Origin: Planctomycetota bacterium
Lineage (GTDB): Bacteria; Planctomycetota; UBA8108
Direction of reading: 5' to 3'
NCBI GenBank assembly: GCA_022451445.1
Contig: JAKUSY010000035.1
Span: 1 to 13,332, forward strand
DNA: 13,332 nucleotides
How positions within the stretch are numbered: the first letter of the stretch is position 1; each line of letters opens with the position of its first letter. Below the pieces are notes generated by a model. The model was not told the DNA's origin, made no database searches, and saw only the letters and a list, made by a program, of their open reading frames with translations. Made by a program: the position numbers and the translations under genes. Below, piece after piece: positions 6,569-13,332 of the stretch.

Positions 6569-9500
6569 ATGAGAGTTGATACGAAGACGGTTCTGCTGCC
6601 GGTTTTTTTCCTCCTGGCGCTGGCGGGAAGGTTCTGCCCGGCGCAGGAGCTGATCATCACCGAGTTCATGGCCAGCAATGACGGTGGGATCAGGGATGAA
6701 GACGGAGACAGCTCCGATTGGATCGAAATTCACAATAGCGGCCTGGAGGCTGTCGATCTCGACGGCTGGTATCTCACCGATTCGGCGGCCGCGCCACGCC
6801 GTTGGCGGTTTCCCGGACGCGCCATAGCAGGCGGGGAGTTCCTGGTTGTTTTCGCCTCGGGCAAGGATCGCGCCGATCCCGCCGAACCGCTGCATACTGA
6901 TTTTCAGCTCGATGCCGATGGCGAATACCTGGCCCTGGTTTCTCCCGGGGGGGAGATCGTTCACCAGTATGCTCCCGAATATCCCTCTCAGCGCACGGAC
7001 TACTCCTATGGGCTGGGGCAGGCGGTAAGCGCGCTGCGCATGGTTTCAGCCGGAGATTCCGCACGGGTGCGGGTTCCGCGTGGCGGCGCCGATGCCGGGC
7101 GCTGGATGCTCCCCGGGTTTGATGACAGCTCCTGGGACGAGGGCTCCTCGGCCGTGGGGTATGAGACGGATCCCGGGGTCAACGTCGGGGCGCCGGTCGT
7201 GAACGTCGCCGGAGAGGGTACGGCGGTCCAGTCTTCGGATTACAACAATGGGCAGTTTTCCGCCCGCCTGGGTATCGATGGGAACCTTGACAATTTTACC
7301 CACACCGCGGCCGGGCAGAACCTGCCGTCGACCTGGGAGCTCGATCTCGGTCGGGATGTGATGATAGGCTCGGTCGTTCTTCATAACCGCCGCGGCTGCT
7401 GCACGTCGCGGCTGCGTGACATCACGGTCTCGATCCTGGCGGCCGCCGATGGCGAGGTCCTGTTCGAATCCGATCTGCTCAACGAGGAGAACATTCTCGG
7501 CGGGGGCGGCACCGGCGGGCCGAGCGACCTGGCGGTCAACCTGGTCGAAATCCTCGGAGGCCCGGTGGCCGGGAGGGTGGTGAGGATCGTGCGGACCCCC
7601 GATCCTGATCTTTCCGGCACCGGAGGCGCCGGCAATGCCGATGAGAGGGATGTCCTGTCCCTGGCAGAGGTCGAGGTCTTCGAGGTTCCCGTGATCGGCT
7701 ACGAGGGACTCATCGAGACGGATCTCGAGGAGTCGATGTACGGCGTCAATTCTTCAGCCTGGATACGGATCCCCTTCACTCTCGACGAGGCGCCGGTTCT
7801 CGACCTGTTGAAATTGCGGATGCAGTACGACGATGGCTTCATCGCGTACCTCAACGGAGTCGAGGTCGCCAGCCGGAACGCTCCCGCGGAGGTGGCCTGG
7901 AACGCGGCGGCGATCGAGGCCCGCGACGACTCCCGCGCCATCGTTTTTGAGGAGATCGTCATCACGGCGAGCCGGGATCTTCTGCGCACGGGCGAGAACG
8001 TGCTCGCCATCCTGGGCCTCAACACCAGCGCCGCTGACAGCGACTTCCTGGTTGTCGCCGAGCTCAGCGGTCAGAGCATCCTCGATCTCAGCCCTCGTTT
8101 CTTCCGTTCCTCGACACCAGGCGCTGCGAATGAAGCGGATGGTTTCGCGGGCTTCGTGGCCGACACCAGCTTCAGTGTTGACCGGGGTTTTTACTCCGAG
8201 CCCTTCGAGGTGGAGATTCGCACTGATACCGAGGGCGCGACCATCCGCTATACCCTCGATGGAAGCGAGCCGGGCGCCGCCACCGGGCGGGTCTATGATG
8301 GCCCCCTGCTGATCCAGGGTACGACCACCTTGCGCGCGATGGCATTTCTTAATGACCTCGAGCCCACCAATATCGACACCCAGACCTATATCTTTCTTGA
8401 CGACATAGTCGTACAGGATGCCGCGGCGACCATCGCCCGGGGCTTTCCGCGTAATTGGGGCGGCACCGGAGCCGATTACGGAATGGACCCGGATGTCATC
8501 GGCCAGGGAGGGAGGGATCGCTTCGGGGGCCGGTATTCCGAGACAATACGAGATGATCTCCTCTCGCTGCCGACCATCTCCGTGGTCATGAACACCGAGG
8601 AGATGTTCGGCTCCCGGGGGATCTATACGAACTCCGGTTCACGGGGAAGGGCCTGGGAGCGTCGCAGCTCGATCGAACTGCTCTATCCCGATGGTGAGGA
8701 CGGCTTCCAGGTCAATTGCGGAATCCGGATCCAGGGTGGGGCTTTTCGCAGCCATGGGCTGACGAAGAAACACTCGCTGCGTTTTCTCTTCAGGGAGGTC
8801 TACGGCGACTCGAAGCTTCGCTACCCCCTCTTTGGTGACGATGCGCCCGAGCGCTTCGACACCATCGTCCTGCGGGCCAACTCCAATGATGGCTGGCAGT
8901 GGAGCGGAGCGGGGGATGACCCGCTTTTTATCCGCGATTCCTTTGGGCGTGAGACCGTTCTTGCCATGGGCAATGTCTCCTCCCACGAGCGCTTCATCCA
9001 CGTCTATATCAACGGTGTCTACTGGGGCCTCTACAATGCCGTCGAGAGGCCGGATCATTCTTTCTCTTCCACCTATTTCGGAGGAGAGAAGGAGGATTGG
9101 GACGCCTACTCCAACGGCTCGACCACCAACGGCAACACCCAGGCCTGGAGCTCCATGCTCTCGCTGGCCCGCCAGGGGCTGCAGACCGATGCGGCCTACC
9201 AGCGGATCCAGGGTCGCAATCCTGATGGCTCTCCGAATCCCGCCTTCCCGCATTACGTCGATGTCGACAATCTCATCGACTACATGATTGCCAATCTCTA
9301 TGTAGGCAATACCGACTGGCCGCATAAGAATTACTGGGTCGGCTTCAATCCGGCCGAGCCATCGGGCTTCAAATATTATATGTGGGACTCGGAGTGGTCG
9401 ATGGGCATCCGCTCGGATCTCTCGACAAACAGGGTCAGCGTGGGCAACGGGGTCGCCGAGGTCTATGGCCGCCTGCGTACCAACCCCGAGTTCCAGGTGC

Positions 9501-11410
9501 GCTTCGGCGACCGGCTGCACAGGTATTTCTCCAGCGGCGGGGCGCTCTATGTCGACCCGGACAACCAGGACTGGGATCCCGAGCACCCCGAGAGGAACAG
9601 GCCCGCCGAGCGTTTCATGCGGCTGGCGAATACGGTGGATCGGGCCGTCGTGGCGGAGTCGGCGCGCTGGGGCGACCAGCACTCGGGCAGTCCCTATACC
9701 CGGGATCAACATTGGGCCAGGGAGCGCGACAACATCCTGAACAATTACCTGCCCCGGCGTTCGGAGGTGGTGCTCAACCAGTTCCGGGGCGCGAGGCTCT
9801 ACCCTACCGTGTCAGCGCCGGAATTCAACCGCCGCGGCGGATTCGTGGAGCCGGGTTTCATCCTGACCATGCGTACCAGCCAAGGGTCCATCTACTATAC
9901 CGTCGATGGGGAGGATCCCAGGCTTCCCGGAGGCGACACATCCCCCCTCGCCAGTGTCGGAGGTGTCGTCAATGCGCAAGTGCTTCTGCCGGAGGAGGCC
10001 CCCGTCAGGGTTATCGTCCCGGTGGACGACTCCCTGGGCCTCGACTGGATCGCCCCGGGCTTCGACGATTCCGGCTGGATCAGCGGCAACACGGGTGTCG
10101 GTCACGAGACCAGATCCGGCTACGAGGAACTGATCAACACTGACATCCGTGAACTGACCCACCAGGTGAACCCCACCTGCTACCTGCGTATCGAGTTCGT
10201 CGTCGAGAATCCCGAAGAGTTCGGGATCCTCACCCTGCGGATGAAGTACGACGATGGATTTATTGCTTACCTGAACGGAGAACGTGTGAGTGCCAGCCGC
10301 GCTCCCGCTGACCCTCAATGGAATTCCAGCTCCCAGGGGAGCAATTCCGACACCCGCGCGGTGGTATTCGAGAATTTCGACATCAGCGAATCCCTGGATC
10401 TCCTGCGGGCCGGGCGGAACGTGCTGGCGATTCACGGCATGAATATCAGTGATGGGTCCTCCGATTTTCTCATTCTCCCCGAGGTGACCGCGGCGATGAT
10501 CGATGACAGTGGTGTCGTGCTGAACGAACCAGCTGTCATTCGCGCCCGGACCCTGGCCAATGGAGCCTGGAGCGCCCTGGAGGAACTTCATTTCTACCTG
10601 GATACGCCGCTTCGGATCACGGAGCTCATGTACCATCCGGCGCCGCCGCCGGAGGGGAGCGCCTGGAGCGAAGGCGATTTTGAATTTCTCGAGCTCGTCA
10701 ACACGGGCTCTTCGGCGCTCGAGCTCGCCGGGATGAGCATCGCCGGAGGCGTCCGTTTTGATTTCTCCAGCGGCGCGGTGGAGCGCCTCGCTTCCGGCGA
10801 GGTGCTGGTGCTGGTACGTAACCTGCAGGCCTTCGCCACCCGCTACGATGTCGCCCGCATCCTGATCGCCGGCGAATACGACGGGCGGCTGGCCAACGAC
10901 ACCGAGCCTCTGCGGCTGGTAGGGCCGCTTGGGGAGCGCATCCTCGATTTTGAATACACTGATGCCTGGCATCCCGAGACCGATGGAGAGGGCCGCTCGC
11001 TGGTGATCTCCGATGCACTCGGCGACCGCGGCTCCTGGAATGATCCCGAGAGCTGGATACCCAGCCCCGAGTCGCTGGGCTCGCCGGGTGTTTACGCCAT
11101 CGATCTGCCGCCCGACGCGGGTGGATTGCAGGTCTCCGGGGATACGAATCAGGATGGTCGGGTGGATATCTCCGACGCGGTGGCGCTCCTGAGATACCTC
11201 TTTGCCGGGATCCCGGCTGTTCTGCCCTGCGATGATGGCGCTGTCCGCGACGACGGGAATGTCGCGCTGCTTGACCACAACGGCGATGCTGGGGTCGACC
11301 TGGCGGACGCGGTCGCACTCCTGGTCTACATGTTCCAGCAGGGGGCCGAGCCGGCCGGCGGGGTCGACTGCCGCTCGATACCGGGCTGTCCGGACGCCTG
11401 CGTCCAGTAG
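6569..11410 (+). CDS. Giant secreted CotH-kinase/lamin-tail/dockerin mosaic protein
   Basis: This 1613-residue protein starts with a signal peptide (1 to about 26, core LLPVFFLLALAG). Domains in order: lamin-tail domain (about 27-145, IITEFMASND); first half of a beta-sandwich module (about 165-200); F5/8 type C domain (about 210-374); rest of the module (about 375-502); chitobiase-type C-terminal domain (about 531-611, IRYTLDGSEP); CotH kinase domain (about 665-990); second chitobiase-type domain (from about 1083, IYYTVDGEDP) interrupted by a second module copy (about 1145-1311); second lamin-tail domain (about 1346-1510); type I dockerin (about 1525-1607) with calcium loops starting at D1525 and D1569. 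CotH landmarks are N914-T-D916, N921-Y-W and W939-D940-S-E942. CotH proteins are atypical kinases in spore coats; the role of these large exported versions is unknown. The ATG at 6569 is preferred to GTG at 6527 because it starts the signal peptide directly. Confidence 0.92.
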   Translation: MRVDTKTVLLPVFFLLALAGRFCPAQELIITEFMASNDGGIRDEDGDSSDWIEIHNSGLEAVDLDGWYLTDSAAAPRRWRFPGRAIAGGEFLVVFASGKDRADPAEPLHTDFQLDADGEYLALVSPGGEIVHQYAPEYPSQRTDYSYGLGQAVSALRMVSAGDSARVRVPRGGADAGRWMLPGFDDSSWDEGSSAVGYETDPGVNVGAPVVNVAGEGTAVQSSDYNNGQFSARLGIDGNLDNFTHTAAGQNLPSTWELDLGRDVMIGSVVLHNRRGCCTSRLRDITVSILAAADGEVLFESDLLNEENILGGGGTGGPSDLAVNLVEILGGPVAGRVVRIVRTPDPDLSGTGGAGNADERDVLSLAEVEVFEVPVIGYEGLIETDLEESMYGVNSSAWIRIPFTLDEAPVLDLLKLRMQYDDGFIAYLNGVEVASRNAPAEVAWNAAAIEARDDSRAIVFEEIVITASRDLLRTGENVLAILGLNTSAADSDFLVVAELSGQSILDLSPRFFRSSTPGAANEADGFAGFVADTSFSVDRGFYSEPFEVEIRTDTEGATIRYTLDGSEPGAATGRVYDGPLLIQGTTTLRAMAFLNDLEPTNIDTQTYIFLDDIVVQDAAATIARGFPRNWGGTGADYGMDPDVIGQGGRDRFGGRYSETIRDDLLSLPTISVVMNTEEMFGSRGIYTNSGSRGRAWERRSSIELLYPDGEDGFQVNCGIRIQGGAFRSHGLTKKHSLRFLFREVYGDSKLRYPLFGDDAPERFDTIVLRANSNDGWQWSGAGDDPLFIRDSFGRETVLAMGNVSSHERFIHVYINGVYWGLYNAVERPDHSFSSTYFGGEKEDWDAYSNGSTTNGNTQAWSSMLSLARQGLQTDAAYQRIQGRNPDGSPNPAFPHYVDVDNLIDYMIANLYVGNTDWPHKNYWVGFNPAEPSGFKYYMWDSEWSMGIRSDLSTNRVSVGNGVAEVYGRLRTNPEFQVRFGDRLHRYFSSGGALYVDPDNQDWDPEHPERNRPAERFMRLANTVDRAVVAESARWGDQHSGSPYTRDQHWARERDNILNNYLPRRSEVVLNQFRGARLYPTVSAPEFNRRGGFVEPGFILTMRTSQGSIYYTVDGEDPRLPGGDTSPLASVGGVVNAQVLLPEEAPVRVIVPVDDSLGLDWIAPGFDDSGWISGNTGVGHETRSGYEELINTDIRELTHQVNPTCYLRIEFVVENPEEFGILTLRMKYDDGFIAYLNGERVSASRAPADPQWNSSSQGSNSDTRAVVFENFDISESLDLLRAGRNVLAIHGMNISDGSSDFLILPEVTAAMIDDSGVVLNEPAVIRARTLANGAWSALEELHFYLDTPLRITELMYHPAPPPEGSAWSEGDFEFLELVNTGSSALELAGMSIAGGVRFDFSSGAVERLASGEVLVLVRNLQAFATRYDVARILIAGEYDGRLANDTEPLRLVGPLGERILDFEYTDAWHPETDGEGRSLVISDALGDRGSWNDPESWIPSPESLGSPGVYAIDLPPDAGGLQVSGDTNQDGRVDISDAVALLRYLFAGIPAVLPCDDGAVRDDGNVALLDHNGDAGVDLADAVALLVYMFQQGAEPAGGVDCRSIPGCPDACVQ
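7061..8075 (+). repeat. Module copy 1 (split by an F5/8C domain) of an internal protein duplication
   Basis: This segment encodes about residues 165-502 of the CotH protein. It holds RVRVPRGG, then LPGFDDSSWDEGSSAVGYE, then an inserted F5/8 type C domain, then GYEGLIETDLEE and LRMQYDDGFIAYLNG (from residue 416). The same landmarks recur in order in copy 2 near 10000-10502 (APGFDDSGW, GYEELINTDIRE, LRMKYDDGFIAYLNG) without the insert. The two copies have diverged but still share visible DNA identity around 7814 and 10235. This is a domain-level repeat within a gene. Confidence 0.8.
10000..10502 (+). repeat. Module copy 2 of the internal duplication in the CotH protein
   Basis: Encodes about residues 1145-1311 of the CotH protein and matches copy 1 through PGFDDSGW, GYEELINTDI, LRMKYDDGFIAYLNG (from residue 1223), LDLLRAGRNVLAIHG and SDFLILPEV. 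It sits inside the second chitobiase-type domain: IYYTVDGEDPRLPGG comes before it and EPAVIRARTLANGAWS after it. The module looks like a galactose-binding-type beta-sandwich, though I cannot name a family for it with certainty. Confidence 0.75.
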
Positions 11411-11432
11411 CTTCCCCGGGGCCTCTCCAGCC

Positions 11433-11990
11433 TCAGTCCGGCAGGTGCCAGTCGACCGGGTCGGCCGAGGCGCATTGCGCGCCGATCTTCTTCGCCGCCT
11501 CGGTCTCCAGCGATGCCAGCGCGTTTTCGATCCACTCCCGGGCAGCGTGATGGCCGCGGTCCTCGTATTCACGGGCCTGGATGAGACATTCCAGGCGGTC
11601 GGCGTCCTTGGCGATCCGGGCCTCGGGAGAGTTTTTCGCCGCGCCTTCGGAGTAGAGCGCCCGGATTTTATCTCCGAGCCCGGCCGGCAGACGCTGGAGC
11701 TGGTCCTCGATCACCTTTTCTTCCGCCCCGGACCAGTCGACATAGGTCTTCCCCACCCGGTGTTGGTCATTGACCCTGGTTTCACCGGTGTCATGAAAGA
11801 GCGCGATCGCCGCCGCTTTCTCAGGATTCGCGCCCTCCAATTCTGCCAGCACATAGGCGATGGCTGCGGTGCGGAAGCTGTGCTCAGCGACGCTCTCGGG
11901 CTGATCGACTCCGGCGACCCACCATCCTGAGCGCCTGACGCGCTTGAGCTGTCCGAGCTCGAAGAGGTACCGGGCTATTCCTTTTTCCAC
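11433..11990 (-). CDS. HD-domain phosphohydrolase, YfbR/HDDC2-like 5'-deoxynucleotidase
   Basis: This 185-residue cytoplasmic protein has no signal peptide. It carries the HD-superfamily metal ligands in order: H37 (SVAEHSFRTA), H66-D67 (ALFHDTGETRVND) and D131 (KDADRLEC). RSGWWVAGVDQPESVAEH is the usual opening of the YfbR/HDDC2 group. Members of this group dephosphorylate deoxyribonucleoside monophosphates, so that is the likely reaction, though substrate range cannot be read from the sequence. Length matches the family. The start is a GTG (11988-11990) with AGGAG 9 bases upstream (12000-12004). The gene begins 15 bases after the sulfatase stop codon, so the two are likely co-transcribed. 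It converges with the CotH gene across 22 bases; a CCCCGGGG palindrome (11414-11421) is there but no clear terminator. Confidence 0.88.
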   Translation of the reverse strand: MEKGIARYLFELGQLKRVRRSGWWVAGVDQPESVAEHSFRTAAIAYVLAELEGANPEKAAAIALFHDTGETRVNDQHRVGKTYVDWSGAEEKVIEDQLQRLPAGLGDKIRALYSEGAAKNSPEARIAKDADRLECLIQAREYEDRGHHAAREWIENALASLETEAAKKIGAQCASADPVDWHLPD

Positions 11991-11999
11991 GGCGCTGTG

Positions 12000-12004
12000 C
12001 TCCT
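12000..12004 (-). promoter_or_regulatory. Shine-Dalgarno site for the GTG start of the HD-domain gene
   Basis: On the minus strand AGGAG stands 9 bases before the GTG at 11988-11990 and overlaps the short gap after the sulfatase stop codon (12006-12008). It supports the GTG start and suggests that the HD gene can be translated independently even if the sulfatase message is interrupted. Confidence 0.65.
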
Positions 12005-12005
12005 G

Positions 12006-13226
12006 CTATTGTTTTTCGGGCTTGTTCCTGGCGGCCTTTTTTCTCGGCACCCGCGGCTTCCAATGTGGTGAGGGTGTGTGGGCCTCCTTGAAGGCAGCCA
12101 GGACCTTCTTGACGACTGCCGGATTCGCGGCGGCAAGGTCGTTGCGTTCACCGATGTCGGTGGTGACGTCGTAGAGCTCCACGGGCCGATCGGTATTGCG
12201 TCTCACTCCCTTGTACTTACCCATGCGGACGGCCTGGGAGTAGCCGCGCTCGTAGAATTCCCAATAGAGGTAGGGGTGCCGCTTTTGTTCTTTGCCGAGC
12301 AGGGCCGGGACGAAGGAGATGCCGTCGGTGCCGGCGGGAGCTTCGCCTTCGGCGAGCTCGGCGGCCGTGAGAAGGAAATCCTGGAAGCAACCGATGTAGC
12401 CGGACGTCGATCCCGCCTTGACCTTGCCGGGCCACCTGACGATCAAGGGCACCCGGATGCCGCCGTCATAGAGGTCGCGTTTCTGGCCCCGGAGCTTACC
12501 GCTGGATTTGAAGAAGCCGGATTTGCCGCCTCCCTCGCTGTGGGGTCCGTTGTCGGAGGTGAACATGAAGACGGTGTTTTCGGCGATACCGTGTTTTTCG
12601 AGGCGGTCGAGGAGCCGCCCGACATCCCGGTCGAGCAGTGAGATCATCGCCGCGTGGGCCCTTTGAGGTTCGGGCCAGTTCTTGCTGGCGTAGATTCCCA
12701 GGCTGGGAACCTCCATGCCCTTATTGCGCGCCTCGTTGTTGGCGTGGGGAATGGTGAAGGGGAGGTAGAGGAAGAAGCGGCGGTCCTTGTTGCGGTCAAT
12801 AAAGGCGAGCGCTTCTTTCGCCATGAGATCATGGGAATAGGTCACCTTCCTGGTCGCGACTCCGGAGCCTTCAGGGCCGGTGGCCTTCACGACATTACCC
12901 TCGAGCTTGATCTTCTCCTCGTTCCTGAAGAGAAATTCCGGGTAGTAGTTGTGGGCATGGCGCTGGTTGAGATAGCCGAACCAGTAGTCAAAACCCTGGC
13001 GGTTGGGAATGCCGGTGGAGCCGGGCTCTCCGAGGCCCCATTTTCCGATGATGCCGGTGGTGTAGCTCTTCTTCTTGAGCACCTCCGCCACGGTGATGTC
13101 TTCGGGGCGAAGCGGCAGCCGGGCATTGCCACGGACGAGGGCATGCCCGGTATGGTAGCCGGTCATCAGCACGCAGCGGGAGGGCGCGCAGACGGTGGAG
13201 CCGGCGTAGAAGTCGGTGAACCGCAT
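12006..13226 (-). CDS. Formylglycine-dependent sulfatase, body of the gene (N-terminus interrupted)
   Basis: From the ATG at 13226 this frame encodes 406 residues of a type I sulfatase. The formylglycine signature C13-A-P-S-R is intact, so a maturase could convert the Cys. Other family marks follow: GKWGLGEPGSTG, YLNQRHAHNYYPE, MFTSDNGPHSEGG and KLRGQKRDLYDGGIRVPLIVRWPG; the C-terminus is Lys/Arg-rich. GKWGLG in place of the more common GKWHLG is, to my knowledge, normal in one planctomycete sulfatase group. Substrate would be a sulfate ester of a polysaccharide or similar. Homology clearly continues upstream in the same frame to the window edge, but an in-frame TAA at 13305-13307 intervenes. 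The ATG at 13226 is the first start codon after that TAA and has GAGGGG directly against it, which is poor spacing. A product from there would lack the first metal-binding motif and the signal peptide, so it is probably inactive. Confidence 0.85.
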   Translation of the reverse strand: MRFTDFYAGSTVCAPSRCVLMTGYHTGHALVRGNARLPLRPEDITVAEVLKKKSYTTGIIGKWGLGEPGSTGIPNRQGFDYWFGYLNQRHAHNYYPEFLFRNEEKIKLEGNVVKATGPEGSGVATRKVTYSHDLMAKEALAFIDRNKDRRFFLYLPFTIPHANNEARNKGMEVPSLGIYASKNWPEPQRAHAAMISLLDRDVGRLLDRLEKHGIAENTVFMFTSDNGPHSEGGGKSGFFKSSGKLRGQKRDLYDGGIRVPLIVRWPGKVKAGSTSGYIGCFQDFLLTAAELAEGEAPAGTDGISFVPALLGKEQKRHPYLYWEFYERGYSQAVRMGKYKGVRRNTDRPVELYDVTTDIGERNDLAAANPAVVKKVLAAFKEAHTPSPHWKPRVPRKKAARNKPEKQ

Positions 13227-13332
13227 CCCCTCGGTCGCCAGTCGATCGATCCTGGGGGTATTGATTTCCTTCTGCCCGTAGCAACCTATGTCGCCATAGC
13301 CGAGTTAATCTTCCATGATGAAGATGATGTTG
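13227..13332 (-). pseudogene. Sulfatase N-terminal segment with in-frame TAA
   Basis: Read in the same frame as the sulfatase body, this stretch gives NIIFIMED, a TAA stop (13305-13307), then LGYGDIGCYGQKEINTP. In sulfatases the corresponding sequence is usually a hydrophobic strand followed by D-D-L-G-Y-G-D, where the two acidic residues bind the metal ion. The stop replaces the second acidic residue exactly, with sequence on both sides well conserved and no frame change. A Glu codon (GAA) there would need one base change to become TAA; an Asp codon would need two. The gene's true start and signal peptide lie beyond the window. The cause may be a genuine nonsense mutation or an assembly error. 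Confidence 0.7.

Noticed and set aside
8639..9712. A 357-codon minus-strand open frame antisense to the CotH kinase domain
   Set aside because: No recognisable motifs or plausible start signal were seen, and the plus strand carries conserved CotH residues throughout.
11411..11432. A terminator between the convergent CotH and HD genes
   Set aside because: Only a short CCCCGGGG palindrome is present, with no loop or T-tract, so a terminator cannot be supported.
9812..11572. A 586-codon open frame on the minus strand, antisense to the CotH gene
   Set aside because: It overlaps well-supported domains on the plus strand and runs into the end of the HD gene on its own strand. Its translation shows no recognisable domain. 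Long antisense frames are expected in GC-rich genes with biased third positions.
13305..13307. Recoding of the sulfatase stop as selenocysteine or pyrrolysine
   Set aside because: The codon is TAA, which neither system uses, and sulfatases have an acidic residue at this place.
1..13332. tRNA, rRNA, CRISPR arrays, insertion sequences, phage genes or a defence system
   Set aside because: The window is almost fully covered by the genes listed, and no cloverleaf, repeat-spacer pattern, transposase or phage-like protein was seen by eye.

Overview
The window looks like a piece of a planctomycete (or other PVC-superphylum) chromosome, probably from an environmental or metagenome-assembled genome. 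It is GC-rich with a uniform base composition. It carries gene families that are expanded in Planctomycetota and Verrucomicrobiota: a planctomycete cytochrome C/DUF1549/DUF1553 protein paired with a DUF1501 protein, a formylglycine-type sulfatase, and a very large secreted CotH protein ending in a dockerin. No taxonomic marker is present, so the phylum is an inference from gene content.

Layout. (1) <1-581, minus: 5' part of an exported alpha/beta hydrolase cut by the left edge. Because it has no stop codon inside the window, simple ORF calling misses it. (2) 762-1670, plus, divergent from it: a complete myo-inositol oxygenase (MIOX) with all six di-iron ligands. (3) 1695-6342, minus: a two-gene operon, PSCyt1-DUF1549-DUF1553 then DUF1501, separated by 10 bases. 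Its 3' end meets MIOX across a 24-base gap that holds a hairpin. (4) 6569-11410, plus, divergent from the operon: a 1613-residue secreted mosaic protein with two lamin-tail domains, an F5/8C domain, two chitobiase-type C-terminal domains, a CotH kinase domain, a duplicated beta-sandwich module and a dockerin. (5) 11433 to the right edge, minus: a sulfatase followed 15 bases later by an HD-domain phosphohydrolase of the YfbR/HDDC2 type. The sulfatase frame continues to the right edge but is broken by an in-frame TAA at 13305-13307, inside its N-terminal metal-binding motif.

How the genes may work together (inference). Four or five products are predicted to be exported: hydrolase, DUF1553 protein, DUF1501 protein, CotH protein and sulfatase. 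They fit a lifestyle of dismantling complex, often sulfated or esterified, polysaccharides. MIOX converts myo-inositol to D-glucuronate in the cytoplasm and could feed uronate catabolism, although no other inositol or glucuronate gene is visible here. The HD protein is a cytoplasmic nucleotide-metabolism enzyme that probably shares only transcription with the sulfatase.

No tRNA, rRNA, CRISPR array, insertion sequence or phage gene was seen. I do not see a convincing new multi-gene system. The best leads are the interrupted sulfatase, the bacterial MIOX, and the nested, duplicated domain structure of the CotH protein.
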